The notes under the pieces are model-generated. The model searched no databases. It had not been told where the DNA came from and was given only the letters and a program-made list of their open reading frames with translations. From positions 62,001 through 126,000 of the forward strand of contig NZ_FCNT01000006.1 in assembly GCF_900021155.1 (NCBI RefSeq): a stretch of 64,000 nucleotides of DNA, read 5' to 3'. Every line of letters begins with the position of its first letter. The stretch's first letter is position 1. Source of the stretch: Alistipes sp. CHKCI003 (GTDB taxonomy: Bacteria > Bacteroidota > Bacteroidia > Bacteroidales > Rikenellaceae). Positions 26,352 through 35,035 of the stretch are shown in pieces. The position numbers and the translations under genes are program-made.

Positions 26352-27356
26352 TTAAAAGAGGTATTTCTCGTGTTTTACTTTGTTGACCAGCCGGAAGATA
26401 TCCTCCCATGCCTCCTCGCCGAAAGTGGTGCCGACCACTTCGATGACCTTGCCGGCCGTGATGGCTCCGATCGTACCGCACTGGCGCAGCGAAAGTCCGT
26501 CGCACAGTCCCGAGAGGAACCCTGCGGCGTAGAAGTCGCCGGCGCCCGTGGTATCGACCCGTTTCGCCGCTGCCATGATGCCGACATGCACCACTTCGCC
26601 GCCGTTCTTGATGAGTGCGCCTTTCGTACCGATCTTCACGACCGACAAATGGCAGAGTTCCGAGATGGCTTGCAGGGCGTTGAGTGGTTCGGCTTCGCCG
26701 GTGAATGCCTTGGCTTCGTCTTCATTGGCGAAGAGGATGTCGACGTATCGGGCTGCCAAGCTTCGCAGGAACGAAAGGTTCTCTTCCACGATGTTGAAGC
26801 TCGCCAGATCGATGGCGACCTGCAGGCCGCACTCCTTGGCCGTCCGGGCGGCCTTTTCGATCAGCGCATGGTCTTGTACCAGATAGCCTTCGACATAGAG
26901 GCAGTCGTACTGCCGGAAAATTTCGGGGACGATCTCCCCGGCGGAGAGTTCGAGCGCCGCACCGAGGTGGGTTATCATCGTCCGTTCGCCGTCGGGCGAG
27001 ATGAGCGAGACGCACTTGCCCGAGCGCTCCGAACCGCGGAAAATGAAAGGTTCGACACCGAGATTTTCGAGGGCCTGCACGAAGAAATCGCCCGTCGTAT
27101 CCTTGCCGACCTTGCCGATGAATCCCACGTCGCAGCCCAGACGGGCCATGGCACGGATCGTATTGCCGGCCGAGCCGCCCAGCGAGAGCGAGTAGGGAAG
27201 TCCGGCCACCGACTTCGAAATCTCGGTTTGCAGTCGAGCATCCACGAGGCTCATCGAGCCTTTGGGAAGATTGTAGCGACTCAGCACGGAGTCGGATCGG
27301 AGGTTTACCAGCATGTCCGTCAGGGCATTGCCGATGCCTATTACACGTTTCATCAA
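26352..27356 (-). CDS. PfkB-family sugar/nucleoside kinase (adenosine kinase-like)
   Basis: 334 residues. The ribokinase-fold signature VDTTGAGDFYAAGF holds the catalytic Asp; the N-terminal GGSAGNTIRAMARLG is the substrate-side glycine motif. It resembles the adenosine kinase-like group found in Bacteroidota, but sugar specificity cannot be read. It follows pfkA by 36 bases and is probably transcribed with it. Confidence 0.85.
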   Translation of the reverse strand: MMKRVIGIGNALTDMLVNLRSDSVLSRYNLPKGSMSLVDARLQTEISKSVAGLPYSLSLGGSAGNTIRAMARLGCDVGFIGKVGKDTTGDFFVQALENLGVEPFIFRGSERSGKCVSLISPDGERTMITHLGAALELSAGEIVPEIFRQYDCLYVEGYLVQDHALIEKAARTAKECGLQVAIDLASFNIVEENLSFLRSLAARYVDILFANEDEAKAFTGEAEPLNALQAISELCHLSVVKIGTKGALIKNGGEVVHVGIMAAAKRVDTTGAGDFYAAGFLSGLCDGLSLRQCGTIGAITAGKVIEVVGTTFGEEAWEDIFRLVNKVKHEKYLF

Positions 27357-27392
27357 ATTGAGTCGGGTGTGGTGTATGGATTTCTGCTGCGG

Positions 27393-28373
27393 CTACATCG
27401 AGAGGATTCTCACCAGTTCGATGTCGTCGCGGTTGATGCCTTTGTCGTGTTTGATGGCTTTCGAGAAGGGCACGTAGTCGATCTGGCCGTTGCGGATGCC
27501 GATCATCACGTTGCGCTGCCCTTCGAGAATCGCCTCGATCGCCGCTTCGCCCATACGCGAGGCGAGGATGCGGTCCATGGCCGTGGGCGAACCGCCTCGC
27601 TGGATGTGTCCAAGGATCGTTACGCGGGCGTCGTACTGCGGAAACTCCTTTTTCACGCGCTCGGCGAGCCCCATCGCTCCTCCGGTCTTCGGATTTTCGG
27701 CCACCAGTACGATCGCCGAGTTCTTGCTTTTGCGGAACCCGTGGTTGATCAGTTCGCCCAACTGGTCCACTTCGGTCTCCATCTCGGGGATGATGGCCGC
27801 TTCCGAACCTGTGGCGATGGCGCCGTTGAGGGCGAGATAGCCGGCCGTGTGGCCCATCACCTCGACGAAAAAGAGGCGTTCGTGGCTCGAGGCCGTGTCG
27901 CGCAGTTTGTCGACCGCATCCATGATGGTGTTCAGCGCCGTGTCGTAGCCGATGGTCGCGTCGGTTCCGCCGAGGTCGTTGTCGATCGTACCGGGCAGAC
28001 CGACGATCGGCACGTTGAACTCCTCTGCGAAGATGCTGGCGCCCGTGAGCGATCCGTCGCCGCCGATCACTACCAGCGCGTCGATGCCGGCCGCCGTCAT
28101 ATTGTCGTAGGCGGCGCGGCGCCCTTCGGGCGTTTCGAACTCCTTGCTGCGGGCCGTCTTGAGGATGGTGCCGCCCTGCTGGATGATGTTGCTGACGCTC
28201 TGGGATTTGAAATCTACTATTTCATTGGTTATAAGTCCTTTGTAGCCGCGCATGATCCCTTTGACGGTAAACCCGTTGTAGATGGCCGTGCGGGTTACCG
28301 CACGGATCGCCGCATTCATGCCGGGGGCGTCGCCTCCGGAGGTGAGAATACCGATGCACTTGATTCCGCTCAT
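27393..28373 (-). CDS. pfkA: 6-phosphofructokinase (ATP)
   Basis: Phosphorylates fructose 6-phosphate to fructose 1,6-bisphosphate in glycolysis. 326 residues. Motifs: [17 protein letters not shown] (ATP site), [12 protein letters not shown], and the catalytic [20 protein letters not shown] (TIDND holds the base). Gly in GGDGS favours ATP over PPi use. First gene of the pfkA-pfkB pair, with a leader of about 95 bases. Confidence 0.96.
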   Translation of the reverse strand: MSGIKCIGILTSGGDAPGMNAAIRAVTRTAIYNGFTVKGIMRGYKGLITNEIVDFKSQSVSNIIQQGGTILKTARSKEFETPEGRRAAYDNMTAAGIDALVVIGGDGSLTGASIFAEEFNVPIVGLPGTIDNDLGGTDATIGYDTALNTIMDAVDKLRDTASSHERLFFVEVMGHTAGYLALNGAIATGSEAAIIPEMETEVDQLGELINHGFRKSKNSAIVLVAENPKTGGAMGLAERVKKEFPQYDARVTILGHIQRGGSPTAMDRILASRMGEAAIEAILEGQRNVMIGIRNGQIDYVPFSKAIKHDKGINRDDIELVRILSM

Positions 28374-28475
28374 AATTCGTTAGTATTATATTAAAGCATT
28401 TCCGTCAAACAGCGTTCCTTTCCGAACGATGTCGGACATTTCGCAGCGGAGGAAATGAGAGTTCGCAAAAACATT

Positions 28476-28506
28476 CAAAGGTACGCATAATTTTTCGCTT
28501 CTGCAA
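28476..28506 (-). promoter_or_regulatory. pfkA promoter
   Basis: Minus strand: TTTTG ending at 28504, 20 bases, TACCTTTG at 28483-28476. The TTTT of this -33 region is also the T tract of the PspC-operon terminator (28509-28545). Confidence 0.65.
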
Positions 28507-28545
28507 AACGAAGAGGACGACCGCCAGCCGCGGTCGTCCTCTTCG
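28505..28545 (-). terminator. Terminator of the PspC/PadR/GIN operon
   Basis: Perfect 14-bp stem CGAAGAGGACGACC / GGTCGTCCTCTTCG, loop of 9, then TTTTG on the minus strand. Confidence 0.8.
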
Positions 28546-28576
28546 AAAAAAACTTTTTATTTAACTAACGCTTGGA

Positions 28577-29803
28577 TTAGTCTTCCGGAGTCTCTTCGAC
28601 CGTGAGCGAAGCCTCGTCTTTGTCGACCGTGATGTCGATCTGCCTGTCGGGAACGCTGATGCGCAGTGTCCTGTTGCCGCTTTCGACGGCTTCGATCGGG
28701 TCGTCGTTTTCGAGTATGTCGCGCAGCGTGGTCGTATCTCCGTCGATCACCACGTCGGTTTGCAGGATGCGTTCGAAGGCGGTGCGTTTGCGCATCACCC
28801 GCTCGCCGAAGTTCTCGTGGATGGCGACGCTCGCACAGGCGATGACGGTGATGATCCACAGCAGGAAGATGGCGAGGATCGTCTTTCCGTTCGGTTTGCG
28901 CGAAGCGATCAGGCACATGAACACATAGATGAGCATGATCGTCGGAATGAGTGCGATGAAGATGCCGAGAACGGGTACCCAGAGGCTCGTGATGTCGAGG
29001 CTCCCCACGACGGCCATCTCCTTGCCTCCGATCAGCAGCGCGAACAGTCCCACCACCAGCGCACAGGCGCAGAGGATGAGCCCGAAGACCATGAATCCGA
29101 GGAAAATCTTGAGGCAGACGAGCACGATCTTGCCGAAGACGGAAACCGCTTCCGCAACGATGGGCTTGGCCTTGCTGTCGGGATCCGAGGCGGTAGCCTC
29201 CGTGGCCTCCCTGATCGACCGGGCGGTGATTTTCTCGCCGTTCATTTCGAGTTTCTGGCGGGCGGTGCGGGCTGCGGGTACGGCGAACCACATGACCAGA
29301 TAGCTCAGAACGAAGATTCCGAACAGGTTGCTCATCGTCGGACGCAGCCAGAACAGAAAGGGAAACCAGCCCAGAAAAGCCAGCAGCAGCGGCACGAACA
29401 ACCCGAGCCGCACCCAGACGGGGTCGATGTCGAAATATTTGCCGATACCGGCGCAGACGCCGCCCAGCTTCGCATTTTCCGTGTCGCGGTAGAGGCGTCG
29501 CGGAATCCGGGGTTCGGAGGCGGCACGGGTCTCGGAGACGGTATCTCCGGCGATGTCCTCGGCTCGGCCCATCTGTTCGATGATGTTCAGAACGAGAGGC
29601 CGTTCGACCACGCGCGTGTTGTCCTGCGCCGAGAGGATCAGTTCGGCGATGCGGGCTTCGATGTCGGCGACGATTTCGGCGCCGTCGGGAGTCTGCTCAT
29701 AATTGTTTTTGAGGGTATCGAGATACTCTTTGAGGGTTTGGTATGCATCGGCGTCCATCGTGAATGCGACGCCCGAAATGCTGCACTTTATAACCTCTTT
29801 CAT
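28577..29803 (-). CDS. PspC-domain membrane protein, long form
   Basis: 408 residues. Residues 1-~95 repeat the N-terminal pattern of the 183-residue PspC protein in this operon (SISGVAFTMDADAYQTL versus NIGSQSFTLDTDAYGTL). A PspC domain follows (YRDTENAKLGGVCAGIGKYF), then several membrane segments, and an acidic C-terminal beta-rich tail. The family is linked to envelope stress; in Bacteroidota the operon's function is not established. Last gene of the operon. Confidence 0.85.
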   Translation of the reverse strand: MKEVIKCSISGVAFTMDADAYQTLKEYLDTLKNNYEQTPDGAEIVADIEARIAELILSAQDNTRVVERPLVLNIIEQMGRAEDIAGDTVSETRAASEPRIPRRLYRDTENAKLGGVCAGIGKYFDIDPVWVRLGLFVPLLLAFLGWFPFLFWLRPTMSNLFGIFVLSYLVMWFAVPAARTARQKLEMNGEKITARSIREATEATASDPDSKAKPIVAEAVSVFGKIVLVCLKIFLGFMVFGLILCACALVVGLFALLIGGKEMAVVGSLDITSLWVPVLGIFIALIPTIMLIYVFMCLIASRKPNGKTILAIFLLWIITVIACASVAIHENFGERVMRKRTAFERILQTDVVIDGDTTTLRDILENDDPIEAVESGNRTLRISVPDRQIDITVDKDEASLTVEETPED

Positions 29804-29816
29804 GATTTTCTGCGTA

Positions 29817-30674
29817 TTAGCGTTTTTTTATGCTGCCGCCGCTCGATGCGTGTACGTCGGCGGTGCAATCGCCCGAATAGACGATCGAAGCGCCGCTCGA
29901 CGCATGGGCTTCGAGAGCTGCGGTACAGTGGATGCGGGCGTCGGAGCCGCTCGATGCGTGTATGTCCCAGATAGCGGCTGCGAGTTTTTCGGCGTGGAGA
30001 TTCGCTGCCGAGTTGATCGTCGCTTCGCAGGTGCGGACCTCTCCCGCGAGTTCGATCTTCGCGGCGCTCGAAGCTTCGGCCCCGCACTCGTCCGCCGTTA
30101 GAGAGGCCTTGATATTCGCAGCGCTCGAAGCCTTTGCATCGAATCGGGTGCTGCGGACCGCAACGTCGATCGTAGCCGCGCTCGAAGCGTGGGCTTTGCA
30201 GACATCCGCAGCGGCGGAAACGGCGATTCGCGCGGCGCTCGTCGCTTCGAGTTGCGTCTTCGGACCGGTGAGTGTCAGATCGCGGCTGCGAATCTCCGCG
30301 GAGCTGTGGGCTGCGAGCGATTTGATCCGGCCGTCGGTCGGCACCGTGATGGTTACGTGGATGTTCGATACGGAGTTGATCTTCGGGTCGATGCCGAGCT
30401 GAAGCTCTCCGTGCGCAACCTTGGCGACCACGTGGTCGATCAGGTTGTCGTCGGCTTCGATCGTGAGCCGGTCCGAAATGCCTTCGGCGAGGACGACTTT
30501 TACGGCACGGGAGGCTGTTATTTCGTCGAAAGCGGATAAGGGAACCGTGCGGGTAACGAGCCGGCCGCTCCCTTTGAGGGGTCTGCTGCAAAATCCGTAT
30601 GCAGCGGTCGCGGAACCGAGTGCAGCTGCGACAGCGAGTGCGGCTGCGACAGCGATGATAAGCGTTTTTTTCAT
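29817..30674 (-). CDS. Head-GIN/DUF2807 beta-solenoid exported protein
   Basis: 285 residues with a signal peptide (1-~25). Residues 40-285 form an imperfect repeat of about 20 residues in which ASSA or HSSA recurs at least nine times (KASSAANIKA, EASSAAKIEL, HASSGASIVY), as expected for a right-handed beta-solenoid of the DUF2807 type. Probably a periplasmic or surface protein. It is in the PspC/PadR operon, a common arrangement in Bacteroidota. Confidence 0.85.
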   Translation of the reverse strand: MKKTLIIAVAAALAVAAALGSATAAYGFCSRPLKGSGRLVTRTVPLSAFDEITASRAVKVVLAEGISDRLTIEADDNLIDHVVAKVAHGELQLGIDPKINSVSNIHVTITVPTDGRIKSLAAHSSAEIRSRDLTLTGPKTQLEATSAARIAVSAAADVCKAHASSAATIDVAVRSTRFDAKASSAANIKASLTADECGAEASSAAKIELAGEVRTCEATINSAANLHAEKLAAAIWDIHASSGSDARIHCTAALEAHASSGASIVYSGDCTADVHASSGGSIKKR

Positions 30675-30686
30675 GTTTTGAACGTT

Positions 30687-31028
30687 TTATGAGGTTTGGG
30701 TGTTGCCGTGGCGGATGATGCGGATCTGTCCGACGAGTTCGTCCCATGCCTCATCGAGCGACCGGAGGTATTCGCGGCCTTTCTCGGTGAGCATGTAGTA
30801 CTTGCGCGGAGGTCCCTGCGGGGATTCCTCCCAGCGGTAGGTCAGAAGGCCGGCGTTCTTCTGACGGGTGAGGATCGGGTAGAGCGTACCCTCGACGACG
30901 ATCATCTCGGCCTCCTTGAGTTCGGCGATGATCTTCGGAGCATAGGAGTCCTCGCGGGAAAGGATGGCGAGGATGCAGTACTCGAGAATTCCTTTGCGCA
31001 TTTGCGCTTTGATGTTGTCTTCTGCCAT
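30687..31028 (-). CDS. PadR-family transcriptional regulator
   Basis: 113 residues. Winged-helix PadR pattern: RKGILEYCILAILSREDSYA, IVVEGTLYPILTR (recognition region) and PPRKYYMLTEKGREYL (wing). It very likely controls its own operon of PspC and GIN proteins. The signal it senses is unknown. Confidence 0.92.
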   Translation of the reverse strand: MAEDNIKAQMRKGILEYCILAILSREDSYAPKIIAELKEAEMIVVEGTLYPILTRQKNAGLLTYRWEESPQGPPRKYYMLTEKGREYLRSLDEAWDELVGQIRIIRHGNTQTS

Positions 31029-31033
31029 TGTTT

Positions 31034-31246
31034 TCAGGGATTTAATCGTTTCGGGGCTTTGGGAACGATGATCCAGAGCAGGACGTAGACCCAGATCGAG
31101 AGTCCGCCGAAAAGAATCAGTACGAGCGTGGCGATCCGAACCAGCGAAACGTCGAGCCCGAAGAAGTCGGCGATGCCTGCGCAGACGCCTGCGAGCATGC
31201 GGTCGTCCGGCGAGCGGAGCAGTCTTTTTTCAGCATTCGTTGCCAT
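31034..31246 (-). CDS. Short PspC-domain protein
   Basis: 70 residues: the PspC block RSPDDRMLAGVCAGIADFFG then one hydrophobic segment of ~25 residues (IATLVLILFGGLSIWVYV). Its start overlaps the end of the upstream PspC gene by 17 bases, and it sits 5 bases before padR. Confidence 0.88.
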   Translation of the reverse strand: MATNAEKRLLRSPDDRMLAGVCAGIADFFGLDVSLVRIATLVLILFGGLSIWVYVLLWIIVPKAPKRLNP

Positions 31247-31781
31247 GATCTTGTTTCGTTTTTTTGTTTATACCGAATGTGCGGAGCGGTTCTTCCGGAA
31301 CGACGATCCAAAGGATGACGTATACCCAGATCGAAATGCCTCCGAAGAGAATCAGCAGCAGCGTTATGAGCCGCAGCAGGGTGGGGTCGATGCCGAAGTA
31401 GGCGGCCAGTCCGCCGCAGATGCCGGCGATCGAGCGGTCCGTACGCGAGCGGTAAAGTTTGCGGAGAGCTGCACGGGTCGGATCGGTCGCGGCGGCATTT
31501 TCGGACGGTCGACCGCTGCGGCGCTCCCCGAAATCGGCCGGTGCTCCCATCTGCATCATGGCTTCGCGCACGATTGCGAGCGTTACGACCCGCATGGCCC
31601 CGCCGCCGGTTTTCTCGCGAAAGATCTCGGCCAGACGGGCTTCGATGTCGCCCATGGTCTCGGTGTCGTCCTCCGGAAGGCGCGAACGGACATCGTCGAG
31701 GTAACTCTTCAGCGTGCCGTAGGCATCCGTGTCGAGCGTGAAGCTCTGCGATCCGATGTTTGCGTTTACAGTCTCTTTCAT
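31230..31781 (-). CDS. PspC-domain protein with N-terminal regulatory segment
   Basis: 183 residues. Residues 1-~75 share the DAYxTL..YL..(x)DIEARLAEIF pattern with the 408-residue paralogue; a PspC domain (SRTDRSIAGICGGLAAYFG) and one membrane segment follow. First gene of the operon PspC-PspC-PadR-GIN-PspC. Confidence 0.88.
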   Translation of the reverse strand: MKETVNANIGSQSFTLDTDAYGTLKSYLDDVRSRLPEDDTETMGDIEARLAEIFREKTGGGAMRVVTLAIVREAMMQMGAPADFGERRSGRPSENAAATDPTRAALRKLYRSRTDRSIAGICGGLAAYFGIDPTLLRLITLLLILFGGISIWVYVILWIVVPEEPLRTFGINKKTKQDHGNEC

Positions 31782-31825
31782 AGCGTGAGAGATATTTCGT
31801 TGTTTCGGTTACTACTTTTACACTG

Positions 31826-31856
31826 CAAATATAATACAGTTTTTAATACTATGCAA
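31826..31856 (-). promoter_or_regulatory. Promoter of the PspC/PadR/GIN operon
   Basis: Minus strand TTG (31856-31854), 20 bases, TATATTTG (31833-31826). An AT-rich 60-base tract surrounds it and could hold the PadR operator. Confidence 0.7.
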
Positions 31857-31978
31857 TACAAAGTACTTGTTTTTTCAAAAAAATACTGTTTTTCTGTTTC
31901 CGTCTTCGATTCGCAATGGGTGCGAACAGGTCTTGCGAGAGCTTTTTAAGTTTTTCCCCAAAAAAAAATGCATATTTT

Positions 31979-32009
31979 TTTGGTGATATATAAACTTTAT
32001 ATATCTTTG
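31979..32009 (+). promoter_or_regulatory. Promoter of the structured small RNA
   Basis: TTTG ending at 31982, 19 bases, TATCTTTG at 32002-32009: a full match to the Bacteroidota consensus. Confidence 0.75.
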
Positions 32010-32015
32010 TCCCCG

Positions 32016-32131
32016 GAGATCGTTCAGACGATTCGACGAAAAGTCATAGTATATCACACTCGCAGCAACAGATCCTGACTTCGTCAGGCGGTGAAGAGGC
32101 GCACCGACCCCCTGTTGCTGCTTCTTTTTTG
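32016..32131 (+). ncRNA. Structured small RNA with terminator, family not recognised
   Basis: Predicted transcript of about 115 bases starting a few bases after the promoter. The 3' half is a compact three-way junction: closing stem GCAGCAACAG (32062-32071) / CTGTTGCTGC (32112-32121), an inner hairpin CCTGAC-TTC-GTCAGG and another CGGTG/CACCG with an 8-base loop, then TTCTTTTTTG. No open frame fits. It does not show the conserved SRP or tmRNA sequence elements that I know. Because it ends in its own terminator and the next gene is 330 bases away, it is more likely an independent RNA than a riboswitch. Confidence 0.65.
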
Positions 32132-32466
32132 TTTTTCCCGAGACCCATATAAATAGGTGTGCGATTCGAAGCATTTGCTGCGCTGCGGTTGCGGCACCTT
32201 TCGTAAGATGAATTCCTTTCGGCCGTTTCCCGGTTCGATATTGTACGAATGAGTTCGGATCAGCTCTCGGATGAATCGGCCCGTTGGTATTCTCCCTTCG
32301 TTTTCACGGTTCGGTCATCGGAAAAACTCGGATGGCTCCCGACGCGACGGAAACGTCGGCTCGGGGCGAATTTGCAATGTTTATTCGGATGCGGTCGTTT
32401 TCGGGCGGCGGACCGTATATTTGTAGCGGCTATCATGTACTTAATCTTTACGTTCGTATAAACTCT

Positions 32467-32943
32467 ATGAAATATTTTTCGATTCGTGAACTCATACGTT
32501 CCGAGACGGCTCTCCGATTGGGACTCGACAACACCCCTTCCGACGAACACCTTGCGAACCTCAAGCAATTGGTGGATCTTCTTCTCGATCCGCTGCGGGA
32601 GGCATGGGGTGCGGAGTGTGCCCGTCGCGGCTTCGGTGATCCGGCGCTGATCGTTACGTCCGGCTACCGGGGATTTCGGCTCAACGAAGCGGTCGAAGGC
32701 TCCGCCACTTCGGCTCATTGCTGCGGCTCTGCCGCGGACCTCGTGGCCCGCAACGGACGCATGGCCGATTTCCGCGATTTCTGTCGCGCATGGTTGGCAG
32801 ACAAACCTTTCGACCAGCTGATCTCCGAGAAAGAGAGTGCCGACGGTACGCCCGTGTGGATTCATATCGGTTACAAGAACCGGAGGGGTACGCAGCGCAG
32901 GCAGTGTCTCATCTTCCGAAACGGTCGCTATCTGCCTATGTGA
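32467..32943 (+). CDS. M15-family peptidoglycan peptidase
   Basis: 158 residues. Zinc-peptidase motifs of M15: SATSAHCCGSAADL (SxHxxGxAxD with the two metal ligands His and Asp) and the late VWIHIGY (third ligand). Similar proteins cut D-Ala containing cross-links and are common as cell-wall or phage-type lysins in Bacteroidota. No signal peptide is seen. The ATG at 32467 is chosen because upstream in-frame sequence does not look coding. A -7 box TATATTTG lies at 32416-32423. Confidence 0.85.
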   Translation: MKYFSIRELIRSETALRLGLDNTPSDEHLANLKQLVDLLLDPLREAWGAECARRGFGDPALIVTSGYRGFRLNEAVEGSATSAHCCGSAADLVARNGRMADFRDFCRAWLADKPFDQLISEKESADGTPVWIHIGYKNRRGTQRRQCLIFRNGRYLPM

Positions 32944-33095
32944 GAGCCGTTTTTATATGTATTTGCGGTCTGGAGACGTTTGCGATACGGGGAATCGTTC
33001 GCCGGCGGAAGGCCGGGGAATCCTGCTCCGTTTACCTCCCGGACGAGTCGGATTGATTCGAAAGAACTTAAATATGAGCTATATGGTTCGGACTG

Positions 33096-33126
33096 TTGGC
33101 CGGTTTGGAATAATTCATTACTTTTG
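33096..33126 (+). promoter_or_regulatory. Promoter before the repeated RNA-like element
   Basis: TTG 33096-33098, 20 bases, TACTTTTG 33119-33126. Confidence 0.6.
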
Positions 33127-33132
33127 CCGAAA

Positions 33133-33245
33133 ATATGGATGGTAGCGTTTGCTATTGTTTGAGGTCTGAAAAACGCCAAATTTTCATTATAATCTCTACG
33201 AACAATGTGCAAACGCCTGCGCGAAGCGTGGGCGTTTTCTTTGTT
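33133..33245 (+). ncRNA. Candidate small RNA, copy 1 of a ~92-bp repeated element
   Basis: Starts just after a consensus promoter and ends with an imperfect hairpin (AACGCC ... GGCGTT) followed by TTCTTT. The stretch 33145-33236 aligns with the reverse complement of 62680-62770 at roughly two thirds identity and equal length, including TTGTTTGAGGTCTG and CGCCAA blocks. No open frame. It could also be a leader of the cold-shock gene, but another promoter (33381) lies between them. Confidence 0.5.
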
Positions 33246-33380
33246 GAGATTTAAATAAATTGGCGTTTGACAGGCAACAGAGGATTCGCCCACTTTTTTA
33301 TTTTCCCCGTTTTTTATCGCATCCGAATTCCGAGAGGAAATAAATCTTCGGGAAAAGCGGGAAATCGGCTGAATTATTCG

Positions 33381-33388
33381 TATCTTTG
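33381..33388 (+). promoter_or_regulatory. -7 element of the cold-shock gene, long leader
   Basis: TATCTTTG about 170 bases upstream of the cold-shock ATG. Such long leaders are usual for temperature-controlled cold-shock mRNAs; this regulation is an inference. Confidence 0.55.
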
Positions 33389-33561
33389 TCCCGAAAACAA
33401 TGTAAGTTCATTCAGATCTTTATCTCCTTTGCACTTTTCCGGCCACGATTTCGTCCGGTTTTTTCATCGTTGAAACGGATTCGTATAACTTTCTTTGTTC
33501 AGGCAGACCGCTGCATGAGTATGTTCCTGTGTCTGCGAAGCACGAATTAAAAAACGATTCA

Positions 33562-33999
33562 ATGGCAAGACAATCATTCGGAAAAAGAGAGAACGAAAAG
33601 AAAAAGCAGGCCAAGCGCCTCGAAAAGCAGAAACGCAGGGAGGAACGACAGGCCGGCGGAACCCGTTCGCCGGAAGACATGATCGCCTATGTGGACGAAA
33701 ACGGCAACATCGTCAGTACACCGCCCGAGGAGCGTACACGGCATAAGATCCGGTTGGAGGATGTGTCGATAGCGACCCCTAAAAAGGAAGAGCTGGAAGC
33801 CGAACCGTTCGAAGGCCGTGTGGAATATTTCAATGACACCAAAGGATACGGTTTTATCAAGGATCTGGCCTCGACCGAGAAATACTTTTTCCATATCACT
33901 TCTGCACCGGCAGAAATTGCCGAAGGAGAAATAGTTGCGTTCGAAGTGGAACGCGGGAGGCGGGGGCTGAATGCAGTCCGTATCGAACGGACGAAATAG
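33562..33999 (+). CDS. Cold-shock domain protein with basic N-terminal extension
   Basis: 145 residues from ATG 33562. Residues 1-~35 are Lys/Arg/Glu-rich (RENEKKKQAKRLEKQKRREE), a coiled or disordered RNA-binding tail. The C-terminal ~65 residues are a cold-shock fold: GRVEYFNDTKGYGFIKD (RNP1-like) and YFFHITSA (RNP2-like). Binds single-stranded RNA or DNA, likely an RNA chaperone. Followed 34 bases later by an RRM gene. Confidence 0.9.
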   Translation: MARQSFGKRENEKKKQAKRLEKQKRREERQAGGTRSPEDMIAYVDENGNIVSTPPEERTRHKIRLEDVSIATPKKEELEAEPFEGRVEYFNDTKGYGFIKDLASTEKYFFHITSAPAEIAEGEIVAFEVERGRRGLNAVRIERTK

Positions 34000-34033
34000 A
34001 ATTTGCAACGATTTACCAATTATTGAAGATCAA

Positions 34034-34354
34034 ATGAACATTTACGTTTCGAACCTGAACTTCGCTACGAAAAGCGAAAGTTTGCAGATGTTATTCGCGG
34101 GATACGGAGCGGTATCGTCCGCTACCATTATCACGGATCGTGAAACCGGCCGCTCGCGCGGGTTCGGTTTTGTCGAGATGTCGGACGACGCCGAAGGACA
34201 GAAAGCCATCGACGCGTTGAACGGTGCCGACTTCGAGGGTATGACACTGACGGTAAACGCGGCTCGTCCGAGAGCGGACCGCAGCGGCGGTTACAAGCGC
34301 GGCGGCAACGGTGGAGGGTATGGCCGCGGAGGTTACAATAAGAACCGCTATTGA
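34034..34354 (+). CDS. RRM-domain RNA-binding protein, glycine-rich tail
   Basis: 106 residues. One RNA recognition motif: RNP2 NIYVSNLNF and RNP1 SRGFGFVEM, followed by an Arg/Gly-rich tail (GGYKRGGNGGGYGRGGY). Small RRM proteins of this form are typical of Bacteroidota, where Hfq is frequently absent, and act on many RNAs. It pairs with the preceding cold-shock protein. Confidence 0.93.
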   Translation: MNIYVSNLNFATKSESLQMLFAGYGAVSSATIITDRETGRSRGFGFVEMSDDAEGQKAIDALNGADFEGMTLTVNAARPRADRSGGYKRGGNGGGYGRGGYNKNRY

Positions 34355-34447
34355 CCGTACGCTCGGTTCCTCGGAGGAATAGACTTCATGATCCGTGCCG
34401 TTCCGCCGGAAATAAACGGGACGGTGCGGATATGGATCGAATGGTTC

Positions 34448-34476
34448 GGGCGGTCGTTTGCGGCGACCGCCCGTTT
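34448..34476 (+). terminator. Probable terminator after the RRM gene
   Basis: Perfect 9-bp stem GGGCGGTCG / CGACCGCCC with a 7-base loop and GTTTCG; about 95 bases after the stop. Confidence 0.55.
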
Positions 34477-34689
34477 CGTCGGGTGGCGGTGGCGGATCGT
34501 GCTGAATATGGGGCTAAGTCGTTCCGACATCTCACCGGAAAATAGAATCGGAGTTCGGAAGCGGTTTTTCTTTCGGACGGCAGGTGTTTTACTGTCAGTT
34601 CGACAATACATACCGAGATATGAGTTCAATAGATAGCAATATCGTCTTTTTGTTCAGATAGATGACAAAGACAAAAGCAAACACGAATT

Positions 34690-35035
34690 GAAATGGCAAA
34701 TCGATTCCGAACTGTAGGAATGCGTGCTGTTGAGTAATGACAAGAAATCCGTATTGGAGGTAGCCGTAAAGGATACATCCCCGAATCGCCGACCGGAATC
34801 GTCAGAGATCCGATGGCATTGGAACTACTCAGTTAAAATCCGATGCTACTTATTCCGAAAAAGATCCGGAGCGGGCTTTGATTGCCGATCTTACCAACTT
34901 GCAGGCATTTCTGTCAGAGTTGGACGACGTTTTTTCGTTCGTAGTCCGCAAAAGCGAATCCTGCTCGAAGACGATGAGGCTTTCGCGTACTCGGTATTTT
35001 TCCCAACTGCTTTCTGGGCGTCTTTTTTGTCGAGT
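34690..35035 (+). pseudogene. Remnant of a DUF1016/YhcG-type PD-(D/E)XK nuclease
   Basis: Reading successive frames recovers blocks in the order expected for the C-terminal half of DUF1016 proteins: WQIDSEL-stop-ECVLLSNDKK (34693 on), then SRKGYIPES and GIVRDPMALELLS, then SDATYSEKDPERALIADL and FLSELDDVFSFVVRK, then QKRILLEDDEAFAY. At least three frameshifts and one TAG (in place of the Tyr of the usual LYER) break it. Intact family members are often found with restriction-modification or mobile DNA. Non-functional. Confidence 0.7.

Noticed and set aside
32016..32131. Structured RNA as SRP RNA, tmRNA or a riboswitch
   Set aside because: The conserved sequence elements of SRP and tmRNA are not visible, and it ends in its own terminator far from the next gene.
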